Virus record (IMG/VR): IMGVR_UViG_3300021375_000064
Span: 1 to 39,920 of that record
Source of the DNA: a virus
Direction: 5' to 3' (one strand)
DNA: 39,920 bases
Below are positions 14,267 through 21,392 of this stretch, one piece after another. The notes under the pieces are model-generated. The model searched no databases, was not told the origin of the DNA, and saw only the letters and a program-made list of their open reading frames with translations. Position 1 is the stretch's first letter. Each line of letters opens with the position of its first letter. Position numbers and translations under genes: made by a program.

Positions 14267-15831
14267 TACATAACCTCGGTCACAACAACGCCTGACCACA
14301 TCCGAGTTGCATTCTCAGGGTGGCGGCGGATTTTCAATAATGGATACCCAAGTTCATTGCGAGAGTCTTCCGACTCTTCCAACCCTTCAAGCACCCGCTT
14401 AAATTCTCTGGAGCTTACAGCTTTATAGCCGTTGCTCCGAGTCCATTCGGCATACACCTTATAAAAGAATTGCCTCCCAACCATGTCATCTTCGCCGCCA
14501 GACGAGCACCATTCGTCGTCCAGCAAGAATCCGAGCACCGTGTTGTTCTCAACTTTCCAGTCCCGCATGCGGTCTCCAGAATCATCGGTGATGAAGTCTA
14601 GTCGTCCGTCGTGGAGCAGCGATTCGCCTTTTAGCATGAAAGCAACCAACGCATCAAACTCGTCGCTGATGATATTCTCTGCCAAGTCGTTCTGTCGATT
14701 TTTTTGCTTGGTTGTGTGGGCGAAATTCAGAATGCTCCAGCGGCGATAAAATGCTTCATTACGCAAAAACGTGCGAGGCATTTCATTGGTGTTGAATACG
14801 TGCGAGGCTTTGGATCGAAAAGTGAATGGGTCGCCATACAATCTGCGACCTGTCAATATTGCTTCGTCGCCGACCACAGACAGAAACTCTGTGCCGAGCA
14901 GCTTTTTGTGATTAAGCTCGCCAGCCAAGTTCAATCGCTTGCCAGCCAACACTCCAATTTCGGTCGCTTTGTCCCAAGAGTCCGGCCCGATAGAACTGGT
15001 CAAGTCGGAAGAGATCAAGGACGCCAACAACTTTTGCGCTGTAGTCTTGCCGGAAGCTGTCGGGCCAAACCACAACAACGCCTTTTGGATTCTGGCAGTC
15101 AACCCAAAAACGGACGCAAACAAGTGCTGAGAGAACAGCTCCTTTCTGACTTCCGACTTAACGTCCCAAGGAGGGAAAGAGTCGTCGATGAATTTATCCA
15201 GTTTGGGTGATGGTTTGTCTTCCGGTGCAGCTAGTTTGAGACGGCACATATGCGCTGCGTTCAGCGGCTCGCGTTTGAGTTCTCCGGCCTCATAGAATAC
15301 AAACTCATCACCAATCGCGGCTCCCACAGGCCTGTCGTCGAATCTCCAGTTTGGGTCGCGTGCTAATGTAACTGCGAGCTTGGCGATGCCTTTATAATCA
15401 TTGCGGCTTTTGCAGGTCGGGCCCTCCCAAGATGATATGACGTCAATCACTTCTTCTTCTGTGACTTCGTGCCAGATCAATTCGTCGTCTAGCCGCCAGA
15501 GTCTGCCGAGATCCCCGACATAAGTGTTGGTTGTTAATAGACGCCTTGCCCACTGGCCGTGCGTTTCAGGCCCGACATCATCAACGCCGTGAATCAACTC
15601 CGTGACCATGCGCCGCATTGCAGCGACGGGTGTAGAGAATCGGCGCGCCAAAAGTGAAGTCAGCGGCCCGATCGTCGTCTCCGTGAGGGATCCGTCTGCA
15701 GCGAGCTCAACCAACCGATTGCGCCAGAAGGTTTCAAGGTTATCCAACGCCATGCCAGCCCAACGAACTATCTCAGACTCCAAAGAGAAAGCGTCCTCGA
15801 CCGACGGAAGATTATCGAACTCATCAGTCAT
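14266..15831 (-). CDS. D5-like SF3 replicative helicase
   Basis: The 521-residue protein has an N-terminal helical domain, a D5-N-like linker region, and a superfamily 3 helicase core with Walker A GPTASGKT (256-263), a Walker B-like segment LNLAGELN near 300, and motif C-like HVFNTNEMP (sensor Asn). This is the phage/plasmid primase family often called P4/D5-type. It would unwind DNA at the phage origin. The primase part appears to be in a separate gene just upstream (16066-17031), so helicase and primase are split here. It overlaps the upstream small gene by 8 bp and the zinc-ribbon gene by 1 bp. The C-terminus (GYKAVSSREFKRVLEG) resembles the winged-helix tail of the family. Confidence 0.85.
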   Translation of the reverse strand: MTDEFDNLPSVEDAFSLESEIVRWAGMALDNLETFWRNRLVELAADGSLTETTIGPLTSLLARRFSTPVAAMRRMVTELIHGVDDVGPETHGQWARRLLTTNTYVGDLGRLWRLDDELIWHEVTEEEVIDVISSWEGPTCKSRNDYKGIAKLAVTLARDPNWRFDDRPVGAAIGDEFVFYEAGELKREPLNAAHMCRLKLAAPEDKPSPKLDKFIDDSFPPWDVKSEVRKELFSQHLFASVFGLTARIQKALLWFGPTASGKTTAQKLLASLISSDLTSSIGPDSWDKATEIGVLAGKRLNLAGELNHKKLLGTEFLSVVGDEAILTGRRLYGDPFTFRSKASHVFNTNEMPRTFLRNEAFYRRWSILNFAHTTKQKNRQNDLAENIISDEFDALVAFMLKGESLLHDGRLDFITDDSGDRMRDWKVENNTVLGFLLDDEWCSSGGEDDMVGRQFFYKVYAEWTRSNGYKAVSSREFKRVLEGLEESEDSRNELGYPLLKIRRHPENATRMWSGVVVTEVM

Positions 15832-16075
15832 ATGTTTGTTCCTTGCATTGCTTCATGATCTGAGCAGCAACGTAACGGTTCTGGACAAAAGCAATGCACT
15901 CTTCGCCGAAGAAAAGATTGATGGTTCCTTCACAACCCTTGGCGGTGACCTTAATATAAGTGAAGTGTGCCAGCTCTCGTTTTTGCTTTTGGGTTTTCAG
16001 CCTGATCGTGGCTTCATTTAAAGCGATTGCTGTCCGCGTCGACCACAACGTGAGCAGATTCAATATCAGTTGCAT
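15824..16075 (-). CDS. small hypothetical protein
   Basis: The ATG at 16075 lies inside the 3' end of the primase gene, with GGAG about eight bases upstream. The longer in-frame start at 16144 would overlap the primase gene more than needed. The 83-residue product is basic, with an amphipathic N-terminal helix (LILNLLTLW) and a beta-rich middle (HFTYIKVTAKG, INLFFGEECIAFV). No family is recognised. Its tight position between primase and helicase genes suggests a replication role. Confidence 0.55.
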   Translation of the reverse strand: MQLILNLLTLWSTRTAIALNEATIRLKTQKQKRELAHFTYIKVTAKGCEGTINLFFGEECIAFVQNRYVAAQIMKQCKEQTYD

Positions 16076-17031
16076 TGTTTTTCTCCAGCCATCAAAAGCT
16101 CTTCTGTTATTAATTCGTGGGCCCATGCGGTAAACTCGTTCCAAGTTTTATCAGCGCAATGGCCATGGTGGCACCGGAAAGCACCGTGATAATCGTTCTC
16201 TGGACTGGGCCAATGAATTGAGGAGCCTGTGTCTACCCTGTCTGAATGATCGTCAATGAATGGGCATATAACGTCATACCAACCGTCATAGTTGCCGCGT
16301 TCTGTGTGGTATTCCTTTATTGCGCCAGCGTCTCTCAACCAGCGCAGAAGGCCTCGGAAGTAATCCATTTTGATGTCGCGTTCAGGATCTTTCACCTTCA
16401 GGACTTTTTGTTCTTTGAATGCTGGCTTCAGGCTTAATCGCAATGCACTAGCCAAGCCGTCCATCGACCACAGCGGCCCGACGCCATCCTCCAGCCGACA
16501 CCGCCAGCCGCCATACTTGCGCTTGCCGTTAATGAATCCAGGAAGTCGGAAGACGCGATTGACTCCTTTCATCCCAGGATCTTTGCCGTCGGCAAGACGC
16601 TTGCGCACAAAGCCATCCAGCAACGCCGACACACGGGCCTTGTCTGGTTCTGGGGTTTCCAAAACGAACATCCACTGGTAATTGTCTGGTGATGTTTCGA
16701 GCTTAAATGTAGGTTCAATCCCTTTCAACACGGATGCAGGGACTTTGGTGCCGATGTCGTCAATCATCACCACACGACAACTATTAAACAGATCCTGTCT
16801 GCGGCGAAATTCACCACGCTCGTTGCGATGAAAGGTTGAGATGGCCAAATAGCCGTTGGTGTGCTCGGGACTGATTGGCAGCTGGTCGCCGGAGCGCCAT
16901 GGGGTGGGCCGCCACTTACCTTGAATGTCATCATACGGATCACCTTTAAAACCGCAGAAGATAAAGCGCTCCTCTGGGGTGGTGCCGCCTGTTGTGGCTG
17001 ATAAAAATTCGAGAAATTCTAAGGGTTCCAT
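16066..17031 (-). CDS. AEP-type / RepB-like primase
   Basis: The ATG at 17031 has TTGGAG six bases upstream and lies just after a strong terminator, so it is preferred to the in-frame start at 17058, which lies in the hairpin tail. The 321-residue product fits the archaeo-eukaryotic primase fold of mobile elements: a VVMIDDIGTK strand with the D-D metal site, then TSPDNYQWMFVLE with a possible further ligand, and GVNRVFRLPGFINGK, a hallmark of RepB/prim-pol-like proteins. The C-terminal third has a His/Cys segment (FRCHHGHC) that may bind zinc. It would make primers for the phage polymerase and work with the D5-like helicase encoded downstream. Confidence 0.78.
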   Translation of the reverse strand: MEPLEFLEFLSATTGGTTPEERFIFCGFKGDPYDDIQGKWRPTPWRSGDQLPISPEHTNGYLAISTFHRNERGEFRRRQDLFNSCRVVMIDDIGTKVPASVLKGIEPTFKLETSPDNYQWMFVLETPEPDKARVSALLDGFVRKRLADGKDPGMKGVNRVFRLPGFINGKRKYGGWRCRLEDGVGPLWSMDGLASALRLSLKPAFKEQKVLKVKDPERDIKMDYFRGLLRWLRDAGAIKEYHTERGNYDGWYDVICPFIDDHSDRVDTGSSIHWPSPENDYHGAFRCHHGHCADKTWNEFTAWAHELITEELLMAGEKQCN

Positions 17032-17042
17032 TTCAACTCCAA

Positions 17043-17082
17043 TAAAAAAGGGCCGCACCTAAACGAACAAAAGTGCGGCCCT
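17043..17082 (-). terminator. intrinsic terminator in primase leader
   Basis: On the minus strand a perfect 10-bp stem (17082-17073 with 17058-17049, sequence AGGGCCGCAC and its complement) with a 14-nt loop is followed directly by TTTTTTA. This is a canonical rho-independent terminator. It lies after the SSB-like gene and before the primase start codon, and downstream of the promoter at 17124-17151. Confidence 0.88.
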
Positions 17083-17123
17083 CAAACTCAACAACGAGAA
17101 TAACCCTTAGAAGGTTAAACTCA

Positions 17124-17151
17124 ATTATGACTATATAGGACGCAAAGTAAA
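17124..17151 (-). promoter_or_regulatory. promoter upstream of primase operon
   Basis: On the minus strand TTTACT (17151-17146) and CATAAT (17129-17124) are spaced by 16 bp. The -35 region reads TTTACTTTGCG as in the sibling promoters. It starts immediately after the stop of the SSB-like gene. The transcript would run into the terminator at 17082-17043 before reaching the primase gene, suggesting attenuation or antitermination. Confidence 0.5.
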
Positions 17152-17152
17152 C

Positions 17153-18022
17153 CTAGAAATCGTCCTCCTCTCCATGAACACTAGACGCATCAGCCGATTC
17201 CGGAGCAGAGTCGTTTTCTCGCTGCACCTCAACCTTACCAGCCCGACAGAGCTTGTAAAAGTCCACCGCAAAACGGACCAATTCCGGATCTTCGATGAGT
17301 CCTGCATAAGCGAATTTTATGCCATACCAGCTACCTTGATCGTTGCTCTCCGGTTGGGTTGTGATGTCAAGACGGTGGGCGAATAATGGCAGTCGCTGTT
17401 GGCCATTCGGCGTCTTCTGATACTTCTCAGAGAGCATCGTGATCAAGCGGCGCGACTTTTTGATCTGGGTGCTGGATACGGGATAGAGCACTTTATTCAC
17501 CGCTCCATTGGGCGTTATGAATAGGCCGTAATGATTGTGGGTTTCTTCTAAACGATCTGAAGTTCCAGGACGCTTATCGGTTCCGATGTCAATCTCTCCA
17601 CGATCGTTTTTGAAGTATATGCGGCCATCCACCTTGCTCACTTCTTCACTGCTCAAAAGGCCTCCCAACTCAGCGGAAGTGTATTCACCTTTGTATCCGC
17701 CGTCTGAGCCGCGGGGCGACCAGCGAATAAAACGGACATTGTGATAGCAGCTAATGAATTGGCAACCTTCTTCACGACCGGAAACGAATTCATTGGACAC
17801 GGTATTAAGAAACATGCCTGCCTTTGCGTCTTTATTGAATTCGGGTTTGGTTTCGTCAACTTGCGGCGAGTTGCTTTGGATGATTCGCAAAAATGGTATT
17901 GCGTATGAATGCTCACCAGCCTCCTCGAATCCGGCGTCTACGAAATCAGTGAATAGATCTGCCGTCACGAGAGCGTTGTCTGATGCGTTTTTTGCTGCTG
18001 GGGTCTTTGAGTTTTTAGCCAT
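17153..18022 (-). CDS. putative ssDNA-binding protein
   Basis: The 289-residue protein has a central beta-rich region with aromatic residues (CYHNVRFIRW, GSWYGIKFAYAGL) and a disordered C-terminus that ends in an acidic tail with terminal Phe (GEEDDF). Such tails are characteristic of bacterial SSB and T7 gp2.5-type proteins, where the tip recruits replication partners. N-terminal Ser/Ala-rich residues are disordered. No recognised OB-fold signature is visible, so the SSB call rests on the tail, the size and the position next to primase and helicase genes. A strong terminator after the gene would allow high expression of this gene relative to the primase. Confidence 0.5.
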   Translation of the reverse strand: MAKNSKTPAAKNASDNALVTADLFTDFVDAGFEEAGEHSYAIPFLRIIQSNSPQVDETKPEFNKDAKAGMFLNTVSNEFVSGREEGCQFISCYHNVRFIRWSPRGSDGGYKGEYTSAELGGLLSSEEVSKVDGRIYFKNDRGEIDIGTDKRPGTSDRLEETHNHYGLFITPNGAVNKVLYPVSSTQIKKSRRLITMLSEKYQKTPNGQQRLPLFAHRLDITTQPESNDQGSWYGIKFAYAGLIEDPELVRFAVDFYKLCRAGKVEVQRENDSAPESADASSVHGEEDDF

Positions 18023-18069
18023 GGGGTTATTACCTGTTGGTTGGTTGTGTTAAAAAATTGTTCGGGTCT

Positions 18070-18609
18070 TTATTTAATCTTCACCCAATCGAATGAATTC
18101 ACTGTAAAGGCGCTGGTGGGAAGTTCTTCGCCTTTTTCAATCATCTCGTTGCCCCAAGCTTTCAATCTTGCTGCGTGGAGTGATTCAGTCAAAGAGAAGT
18201 TGGTGCAGTCATCTTGGATTTCTTCCGCCACACGATCGGCGTCGTCGCCTTCAACCACCAGCTTTTTCGTGATGATGTCGTCGTGGCCATTAGCTCTTAA
18301 CCACGCGATGGCTGCAGCCAGCTTCTTGGCTGGGGAACTAACTTCAGTGACGCGAGCCAAATCCATCTGCGGGCCGTCTTTGAGTTTTATAGAGTCTAAT
18401 CCGAGCTCGCCCATAATTGCAGGCAGGAGTGTAGACTGAACGAGATTGAGTTTTTGCTTTATTTCTGCGACTTCAAAGTTTGCCGCAGTCAATTTGTCTG
18501 CTAGTTCTGAAGCGTATTTGGTCAGTGCGGATAATTGTTGGGTTGGGGATAGGTCTTTTAAAGACTCTGGTTTCAGGTCAGTGGCCTGTGCGATTGGGGT
18601 TTCGGGCAT
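18070..18609 (-). CDS. hypothetical early protein
   Basis: The start chosen is the ATG at 18609, which has GAGA six bases upstream. In-frame starts at 18621 and 18684 have no Shine-Dalgarno. The 179-residue protein has a long predicted helical segment (about 18-75, with LADKLTAANFEVAEIKQKL) that may form a coiled coil, then a compact domain with AAIAWLRANGHDDIITKKLVV, and a C-terminal segment with DWVKIK. The second half resembles a widespread phage protein of unknown function. It is the first gene of the minus-strand block, behind the promoter at 18652-18680. Confidence 0.6.
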   Translation of the reverse strand: MPETPIAQATDLKPESLKDLSPTQQLSALTKYASELADKLTAANFEVAEIKQKLNLVQSTLLPAIMGELGLDSIKLKDGPQMDLARVTEVSSPAKKLAAAIAWLRANGHDDIITKKLVVEGDDADRVAEEIQDDCTNFSLTESLHAARLKAWGNEMIEKGEELPTSAFTVNSFDWVKIK

Positions 18610-18651
18610 ATCAGTTCTCATTAATTGGTTGAGGTGTATTTCAGGAATCGG

Positions 18652-18680
18652 ATAATCGCTCCTATCAGGCGCAAAGTCAA
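18652..18680 (-). promoter_or_regulatory. promoter of minus-strand replication block
   Basis: On the minus strand TTGACT (18680-18675) and GATTAT (18657-18652) are spaced by 17 bp. The -35 region TTGACTTTGCG matches the other members of the family in this window. The -10 box is weak apart from the conserved second A and final T. It faces away from the plus-strand early promoter at 18703-18751, so the two form a divergent control region. Confidence 0.5.
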
Positions 18681-18702
18681 ACATTATTTTCGTTATTCGT
18701 CG

Positions 18703-18751
18703 ATTATTTTGTAATATAATGCTTGCGTTTCGTTTCGTTTGACCTTATAAT
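18703..18751 (+). promoter_or_regulatory. early promoter cassette, copy 1
   Basis: The cassette has a near-palindrome ATTATTTTGTAATATAAT (18703-18720), a -35 TTGCGT (18723-18728), a 17-bp spacer and a perfect -10 TATAAT (18746-18751). A 13-bp inverted repeat (TTGCGTTTCGTTT, 18723-18735, and its complement 18763-18775) surrounds the -10 and probable start site, as an operator would. The leader and RBS region (up to the ATG at 18792) closely match copy 3. Confidence 0.75.
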
Positions 18752-18791
18752 TAAGCCTCATTAAACGAAACGCAAAACGAGGATCTCAAAA

Positions 18792-19424
18792 ATGCAAAAC
18801 TTCAAAACCGCAAAAGAAGGTGCAGTCAGACTAAACGAAACTAATGACTGTGCAGTGAAAGCTGTTTGCATCGCCGCTGAAGTTGATTATGAGGCGGCCC
18901 ACGCTGCACTGAAAGTGCAAGGCCGAAAAAACCGCAAAGGCGCACAACTCCACATGATTATCAATGCGGTGGAGTCTTTAACAGGCAATCGTCCAATACT
19001 GAACCACTTATCTCAGCGCCGCACGGTAAAAACACTAACACGAAAAGAACCAAGATTGAAAAGAGGCAATTGGATCGCACTCACCAAGAATCACGCATTG
19101 GCGGTGGTTGATGGTGTGGTTGAAGACTGGACTGCAGAGCGCGGCAACTTAGTAAATAGGTTAATTGAAGTGGTTCCGAATAAGACCGCAGCGCCAAAAC
19201 CAACCCAACCAAAACCAACCCAACCAACCCAACCAAAATCTGCACCAACCAACGCAGCGCAATTCGTTCAAAATAAAGTAAAAGCCAATGGCGTTATTTA
19301 CCGATCGGTTCGTCAGGCATTCGCTCACCTTAACTTAGAAGACAAAAAGCACCAAGCGTTCCGATTAATTCTGAAGCGGGATCGAGTCGCTACATTCGGC
19401 GGATACACATTCGAAATTATATAA
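18792..19424 (+). CDS. papain-like fold protein with shared C-terminal module
   Basis: The 210-residue protein has three parts. Residues 1-130 resemble a papain/transglutaminase-like fold: NETNDCAVKAV with Cys20, KNHALAVVDG with His101, and Asp107 or Asp112, which could form a catalytic Cys-His-Asp triad. Residues about 131-155 are a Pro/Thr/Gln/Lys linker built from KPTQP repeats. Residues about 165-210 form a small module (YRSVRQAFAHLNL then DKKHQAFR) that recurs in the protein encoded at 20076-20504. An early, strongly expressed cysteine-peptidase-like protein could modify host proteins; this is inference. GGAT lies in front of the ATG. Confidence 0.7.
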   Translation: MQNFKTAKEGAVRLNETNDCAVKAVCIAAEVDYEAAHAALKVQGRKNRKGAQLHMIINAVESLTGNRPILNHLSQRRTVKTLTRKEPRLKRGNWIALTKNHALAVVDGVVEDWTAERGNLVNRLIEVVPNKTAAPKPTQPKPTQPTQPKSAPTNAAQFVQNKVKANGVIYRSVRQAFAHLNLEDKKHQAFRLILKRDRVATFGGYTFEII

Positions 19425-19472
19425 TTATTTTGCAATATAATGGTTGCCTTTCAATCCGGAAAGGCATATAAT
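19424..19472 (+). promoter_or_regulatory. early promoter cassette, copy 2
   Basis: A near-palindrome ATTATTTTGCAATATAAT (19424-19441, starting on the last base of the previous stop codon) is followed by -35 TTGCCT (19444-19449), a 17-bp spacer and a perfect -10 TATAAT (19467-19472). The spacer contains an 8-bp inverted repeat TGCCTTTC / GAAAGGCA (19445-19452 and 19459-19466). The downstream sequence CTCATTAAACGAAACG is the same as in copies 1 and 3. Confidence 0.8.
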
Positions 19473-19503
19473 CAAGTCTCATTAAACGAAACGAGAAAAC
19501 ACA

Positions 19504-19767
19504 ATGGCCAATTTAATTCCTTCAAAAAAAGTTCACAGCACAATCCTATTCATGGGCGAGGAGTTCGACTCTGCGGAATATCGCGAAATTACACTCATCG
19601 GTAAATACGAAGGTGAAGCATTCCACGAGTCCCTAGTCTGCACTGAAGAAGGTTGGGTAATGGAAGGTGGTGGAGCGACTGCAGGCGAAGTTTTAAATGA
19701 CATGGACGCCGGACTGCTCAGAGTTACGGAGATGCACACAGACTTAACAATGAACGAAGAAGCTTAA
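19504..19767 (+). CDS. small hypothetical early protein
   Basis: The 87-residue acidic protein has a beta-rich layout (HSTILFMGEEF, YREITLIGKYEGEAF) and a short helix near the C-terminus (AGEVLNDMDAG). No family is recognised. It is driven by its own copy of the repeated promoter cassette and is followed by a third copy, so it is a single-gene unit. Size and acidity fit small phage early proteins that inhibit or redirect host enzymes, but nothing in the sequence shows a target. Confidence 0.65.
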   Translation: MANLIPSKKVHSTILFMGEEFDSAEYREITLIGKYEGEAFHESLVCTEEGWVMEGGGATAGEVLNDMDAGLLRVTEMHTDLTMNEEA

Positions 19768-19815
19768 TTATTTTGCAAAATAATGCTTGCCTTTCAATCC
19801 GGAAAGGCATATAAT
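19767..19815 (+). promoter_or_regulatory. early promoter cassette, copy 3
   Basis: This copy has the perfect 18-bp palindrome ATTATTTTGCAAAATAAT (19767-19784, starting on the previous stop codon), -35 TTGCCT (19787-19792), a 17-bp spacer with the same TGCCTTTC / GAAAGGCA inverted repeat, and a perfect -10 TATAAT (19810-19815). The leader down to the ATG at 19856 is nearly identical to that of copy 1. Confidence 0.82.
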
Positions 19816-19855
19816 CAAGTCTCATTAAACGAAACGCAAAACTAGGATCTCAAAA

Positions 19856-20050
19856 ATGTATCAAGCTCAAACACTCAACCAAACAGCGATTTCTAAAGTA
19901 GCAGAGTTAACAGGTGCAACCGTTCGAGAAATCGAAATGGACGTTCTTGACGGTGTAACCGCTGTCGTTGAGATGTACGAAGATATCGTTTTTGCTCCAA
20001 CAACTTCTATCTCAAGCCAAGTAATGTCCATGGGCGTTCGCTTAGCTTAA
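19856..20050 (+). CDS. small hypothetical early protein
   Basis: The 64-residue protein is mainly helical in predicted character (AISKVAELTGATVREIEMDVLDG) with a Ser/Thr-rich C-terminus. It has the same RBS region as the gene at 18792 (GGATCTCAAAAATG). No family is recognised. It is driven by the third promoter cassette; the next gene, 25 bp downstream, may be co-transcribed with it. Confidence 0.6.
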   Translation: MYQAQTLNQTAISKVAELTGATVREIEMDVLDGVTAVVEMYEDIVFAPTTSISSQVMSMGVRLA

Positions 20051-20075
20051 TACTCACCCAACCGGAGAATTTAAA

Positions 20076-20504
20076 ATGAAAGCACCTGAAATCAAAGATC
20101 TAGAATCGCTCACAGGCCCGCAGCTGGTCGCGTTATTTAACCAAATGAACCCAGACGCAAAACCGATCAAAAGATTCGCAGACCGCAAAACCGCAATCGC
20201 CCGAATAATGAAGTCGGCGCCTGTGAAAACCGAAGTCGCAGTCGAAAAAGCCATCGCGGCACACTACAGTGATCGTGGCATGGGCCAAGTCCGAGCGTGG
20301 GCGGATCCAAAATGCCGACAACGCCGATCCACCAAAAATGCGGTGGACGTGGACGGAATGGAATTCGGTTCGGTGCGCAAAGCATTCAAATATCTAGGTT
20401 TGCCGGACAAAAAGCACCAAGCATTCCGACGCGATTTAAAAGCAGCCGGCTCTCTGGAATGGACTGACGGTGAAATCAATTATTTCTTTTCTGTAATACG
20501 CTAA
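20076..20504 (+). CDS. hypothetical protein with shared C-terminal module
   Basis: The 142-residue protein has an N-terminal helical motif LTGPQLVALFNQMNP then IKRFADRKTAIARI, a pattern found in many phage proteins of unknown function. A basic middle region follows. The C-terminal 50 residues (FGSVRKAFKYLGLPDKKHQAFR) clearly match the C-terminal module of the papain-like protein at 18792-19424: SVR-x-AF-x2-L-x-L-x-DKKHQAFR is conserved. The module may be a small DNA- or protein-binding domain. CCGGAG lies about 10 bases before the ATG. Confidence 0.65.
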   Translation: MKAPEIKDLESLTGPQLVALFNQMNPDAKPIKRFADRKTAIARIMKSAPVKTEVAVEKAIAAHYSDRGMGQVRAWADPKCRQRRSTKNAVDVDGMEFGSVRKAFKYLGLPDKKHQAFRRDLKAAGSLEWTDGEINYFFSVIR

Positions 20505-20512
20505 TCAACTAA

Positions 20513-20537
20513 GGTCGCTGGGACTCACTCAGCGGCC
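20513..20537 (+). promoter_or_regulatory. hairpin in leader of DUF932 gene
   Basis: GGTCGCTG (20513-20520) pairs with CAGCGGCC (20530-20537), with one G-U pair and a 9-nt loop. No U-tract follows, so it is not a normal terminator. It lies 22 bases before the ATG at 20560, where it could protect the mRNA or affect translation. The role is unproven. Confidence 0.35.
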
Positions 20538-20559
20538 AACACCCCAAGAGGACTCAACA

Positions 20560-21351
20560 ATGTTTATTCACACAGCCCCAATGTCAATGGAAGAAATCCG
20601 CCGCGTTGCTCCTGCCGTCTTCGGCAAATATCCTGCAGCCGGACGCACTGATCGTTACCGCATGATCGATTCCGCTGGCGTCATTGAGCGATTAGGTGCT
20701 CACGATTATTTACCAATGGACGCGGGACAGGACAAGCCCACACGACGCGACCCGATGACTGTGCGTCACATGGTGCGGTTCGTTCACAAAGACAACTTTG
20801 ACCGTCAAGCCGTCCAAGGGGAAACGGTGCCGCAGATTCTATTCTGGAATTCCCACAACGGACGAACCAAGGCGCGATTAACGCTGGGCATGTATCGATT
20901 CGTTTGCGCCAACGGCATGGTTTGCGGAACTGACACAGCGGTGATCGCCGTTCCTCACTCTATGGAGGCTGCCAACAAAGCCATCATCGACGGGATCACG
21001 ACTATAGATGAGGAACAGAAGAAGCAGATTGCCTGCATTGATGGCTGGGATAAAAAGGAGTTGACCGATACTGCTATGCACGCCTTTGCTGAAAAGGCGC
21101 TGGAATTGCGCTTTGGCGCGAATTCGGTGAATTACAGCAGCACCGACGCTCTGCAGGCAATTAGAAGTGAGGATGAAGGCCGCACGTTGTGGAAAGTGCT
21201 CAACCGCGTCCAAGAAAACTTAACCACTCGACCCTTGTCCGGTGTGAATGGGAATGGCCGCTCGGTCGTCTCACGCCCGATCAACGGGATTGAGAGTGAC
21301 TTGAGGGTGAACAGGGCCCTTTGGGATCTTGCGGCTGCGGTTGCGGCTTAA
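20560..21351 (+). CDS. DUF932 (DUF945)-like protein
   Basis: The 263-residue protein matches the phage/plasmid DUF932 family: HNGRTKARLTLGMYRFVCANGMV in pieces (HNGRTKARLTLG, YRFVCANGMV) and LWKVLNRVQENLT are typical elements. Members are common on phages and plasmids and their function is not established. It is the largest of the plus-strand early genes and has AAGAGG before its ATG. A small hairpin (AGGCC / GGCCT, 21359-21374) follows its stop codon. Confidence 0.8.
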   Translation: MFIHTAPMSMEEIRRVAPAVFGKYPAAGRTDRYRMIDSAGVIERLGAHDYLPMDAGQDKPTRRDPMTVRHMVRFVHKDNFDRQAVQGETVPQILFWNSHNGRTKARLTLGMYRFVCANGMVCGTDTAVIAVPHSMEAANKAIIDGITTIDEEQKKQIACIDGWDKKELTDTAMHAFAEKALELRFGANSVNYSSTDALQAIRSEDEGRTLWKVLNRVQENLTTRPLSGVNGNGRSVVSRPINGIESDLRVNRALWDLAAAVAA

Positions 21352-21392
21352 ATTTAACAGGCCACGGACGGCCTTTCATAGAGGTAATTATT

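Noticed and set aside
19198-19245. Short tandem repeat of CCAACC/AAAACC units, considered as a CRISPR-like or regulatory repeat
   Set aside because: It is in frame within the papain-like gene and simply encodes the KPTQP-type linker; there are no spacers.
21359-21376. Small hairpin AGGCC/GGCCT followed by TTT after the DUF932 gene, considered as a terminator
   Set aside because: The stem is only 5 bp and the T-run is three bases, so it is too weak to be called a terminator with confidence.
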